A program made the position numbers and the translations under genes. DNA of 7,957 nucleotides from Nonomuraea sp. (GTDB taxonomy: Bacteria > Actinomycetota > Actinomycetes > Streptosporangiales > Streptosporangiaceae), in assembly GCA_013362835.1 (NCBI GenBank), contig JABFVJ010000422.1:1-7957 (forward strand), written 5' to 3'. The notes beneath the pieces were generated by a model. The model was not told where the DNA came from. It saw nothing but the letters and a program-made list of their open reading frames with translations, and did no database searches. Within the stretch, counting starts at the first letter, position 1; each line of letters starts with the position of its first letter. This document shows, piece after piece, positions 7,535-7,957 of this stretch.

Positions 7535-7564
7535 AGCGTAATGAGTGAGTACTCGCTCGTTCAA
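7535..7564 (-). promoter_or_regulatory. Putative tetR-ABC operon promoter overlapping the operator
   Basis: Read on the - strand, a -35-like TTGAAC (7564-7559) and a -10-like TACGCT (7540-7535) are separated by 18 bp. The spacer is almost entirely the palindrome, so a bound repressor would block RNA polymerase. The -10 ends 8 nt before the tetR ATG, which would put transcription start at or next to the start codon. Both hexamers are weak matches, so the assignment is tentative. Confidence 0.45.
7540..7561. promoter_or_regulatory. 22-bp imperfect palindrome, probable TetR operator
   Basis: The + strand arms are AATGAGTGAGT (7540-7550) and ACTCGCTCGTT (7551-7561). Nine of 11 positions pair, with a perfect 8-bp core GAGTACTC. 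Both arms are built of repeated tetramers (GAGT GAGT / ACTC GCTC). It starts 14 bp from the tetR start codon, in the 42-bp gap upstream of that gene. This size, symmetry and place are typical of TetR-family operators; binding is inferred. Confidence 0.75.
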
Positions 7565-7568
7565 ATGG

Positions 7569-7957
7569 TTATTTACCGGGCATGTCCTGGGTCGGCGTCT
7601 CGCCGGACAGGTCCTTGAGCCAGCCGCCGACGCCGCGCATGAGCACGTCGAGCTCCCTGCGCAGCTCGGCGTTCTCCCTGCGCAGCCAGAGCAGCTCGTC
7701 CCGCTCCTCCAGGGACAGCACGCCGTTCTCCGGCGCGACCTGGCGCGGCGCGGGGTCGTACGAGCGGAACGCGTCCTCCCAGGGCGCGGGCTCGGCGACC
7801 TGCGCGTGCCGCACGGCGGCCGTCCCGGGCTCGGTGACGGGACGGAACGCGGGAGCCGTGGCCGCGGCGGGGGCGGGCGGCTCGGCCGGTGCGGTGGCGG
7901 TGCGCGGCTTGGGCAGCGTCAGGGTGACCAGGGCGGCGGCCAGCGCGACGCCGCAGC
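7569..7957 (-). CDS. Hypothetical protein, C-terminal part: membrane-anchor-like segment, Pro/Ala linker and coiled coil
   Basis: The frame is open to the window edge, so the N-terminus is missing; 128 residues are visible, ending at TAA. The first visible residues (CGVALAAALVTLTL) look like a membrane segment or signal-anchor core, followed by PKPR and a Pro/Ala/Thr-rich stretch to about residue 35. After a further linker, residues about 80-106 (SLEERDELLWLRRENAELRR and the next few residues) form a short leucine-rich, charged coiled coil, followed by VGGWLKDLSG and a polar tail. I do not recognise a family. A single-pass membrane protein that oligomerises through the coiled coil is a reasonable guess. 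It lies on the same strand as tetR, 42 bp upstream of it, with no clear terminator between. A GTG at 7814 could be read as a start, but the continuous open frame with a membrane-like segment upstream argues it is internal. Confidence 0.7.
   Translation of the reverse strand, partial: CGVALAAALVTLTLPKPRTATAPAEPPAPAAATAPAFRPVTEPGTAAVRHAQVAEPAPWEDAFRSYDPAPRQVAPENGVLSLEERDELLWLRRENAELRRELDVLMRGVGGWLKDLSGETPTQDMPGK

Noticed and set aside
7158..7548. Two + strand open frames opposite tetR
   Set aside because: They mirror the tetR coding sequence, have no motifs, and run into the tetR promoter region; antisense shadows.
7630..7720. LRRENAELRRELDVL resembles the C-terminal coiled coil of IS3-type transposase OrfA
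   Set aside because: The match is limited to a generic coiled-coil pattern. The rest of the protein has a membrane segment and Pro/Ala linker, there is no transposase HTH or OrfB, and no inverted repeats are seen.

Overview
The window is very GC-rich with strong third-position G/C bias, and its gene content (NRPS, TetR, ABC exporters) is typical of an actinomycete. The style would fit Streptosporangiales or Streptomycetales, but the genus cannot be read from the sequence. It looks like the edge of a specialised-metabolite gene cluster meeting an export operon.

Left part, + strand (1-3182): the 3' end of a large nonribosomal peptide synthetase (NRPS) gene whose 5' end lies outside the window. 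The visible 1059 residues run as most of an adenylation domain, a peptidyl carrier protein, a thioesterase and then a complete 12-helix major-facilitator (MFS) exporter, all in one uninterrupted frame. The visible specificity residues of the A domain match the classic glycine code. The thioesterase has cysteine instead of serine as nucleophile (GHCMGG). The protein would therefore assemble, release and probably export a peptide from one membrane-tethered chain.

Middle (3183-3209): a perfect 12-bp GC stem with a 3-nt loop begins directly after the NRPS stop codon. It fills most of the 38-bp gap between two convergent transcription units, and is probably a shared bidirectional terminator.

Right part, - strand (7526 down to 3221): a tightly packed operon of a TetR-family repressor followed by two half-size ABC exporters. 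The stop of each gene overlaps the start of the next. The two ABC proteins carry complementary defects. The first has Asp at the catalytic-Glu position and Gln at the H-loop; the second has a degenerate signature (VSAGEKQ). Together they should form a heterodimeric exporter with one working and one degenerate ATP site. In the 42-bp gap before tetR lies a near-perfect 22-bp palindrome between a weak -35 and -10, which suggests autorepression. The inferred transcription start would give a nearly leaderless mRNA.

Right edge (7569-7957, - strand): the 3' end of an unrecognised gene encoding what looks like a membrane-anchored protein with a Pro/Ala-rich linker and a short leucine-rich coiled coil.

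No tRNA, rRNA, CRISPR array or insertion sequence was seen, and no stretch above 300 bases lacks a gene.
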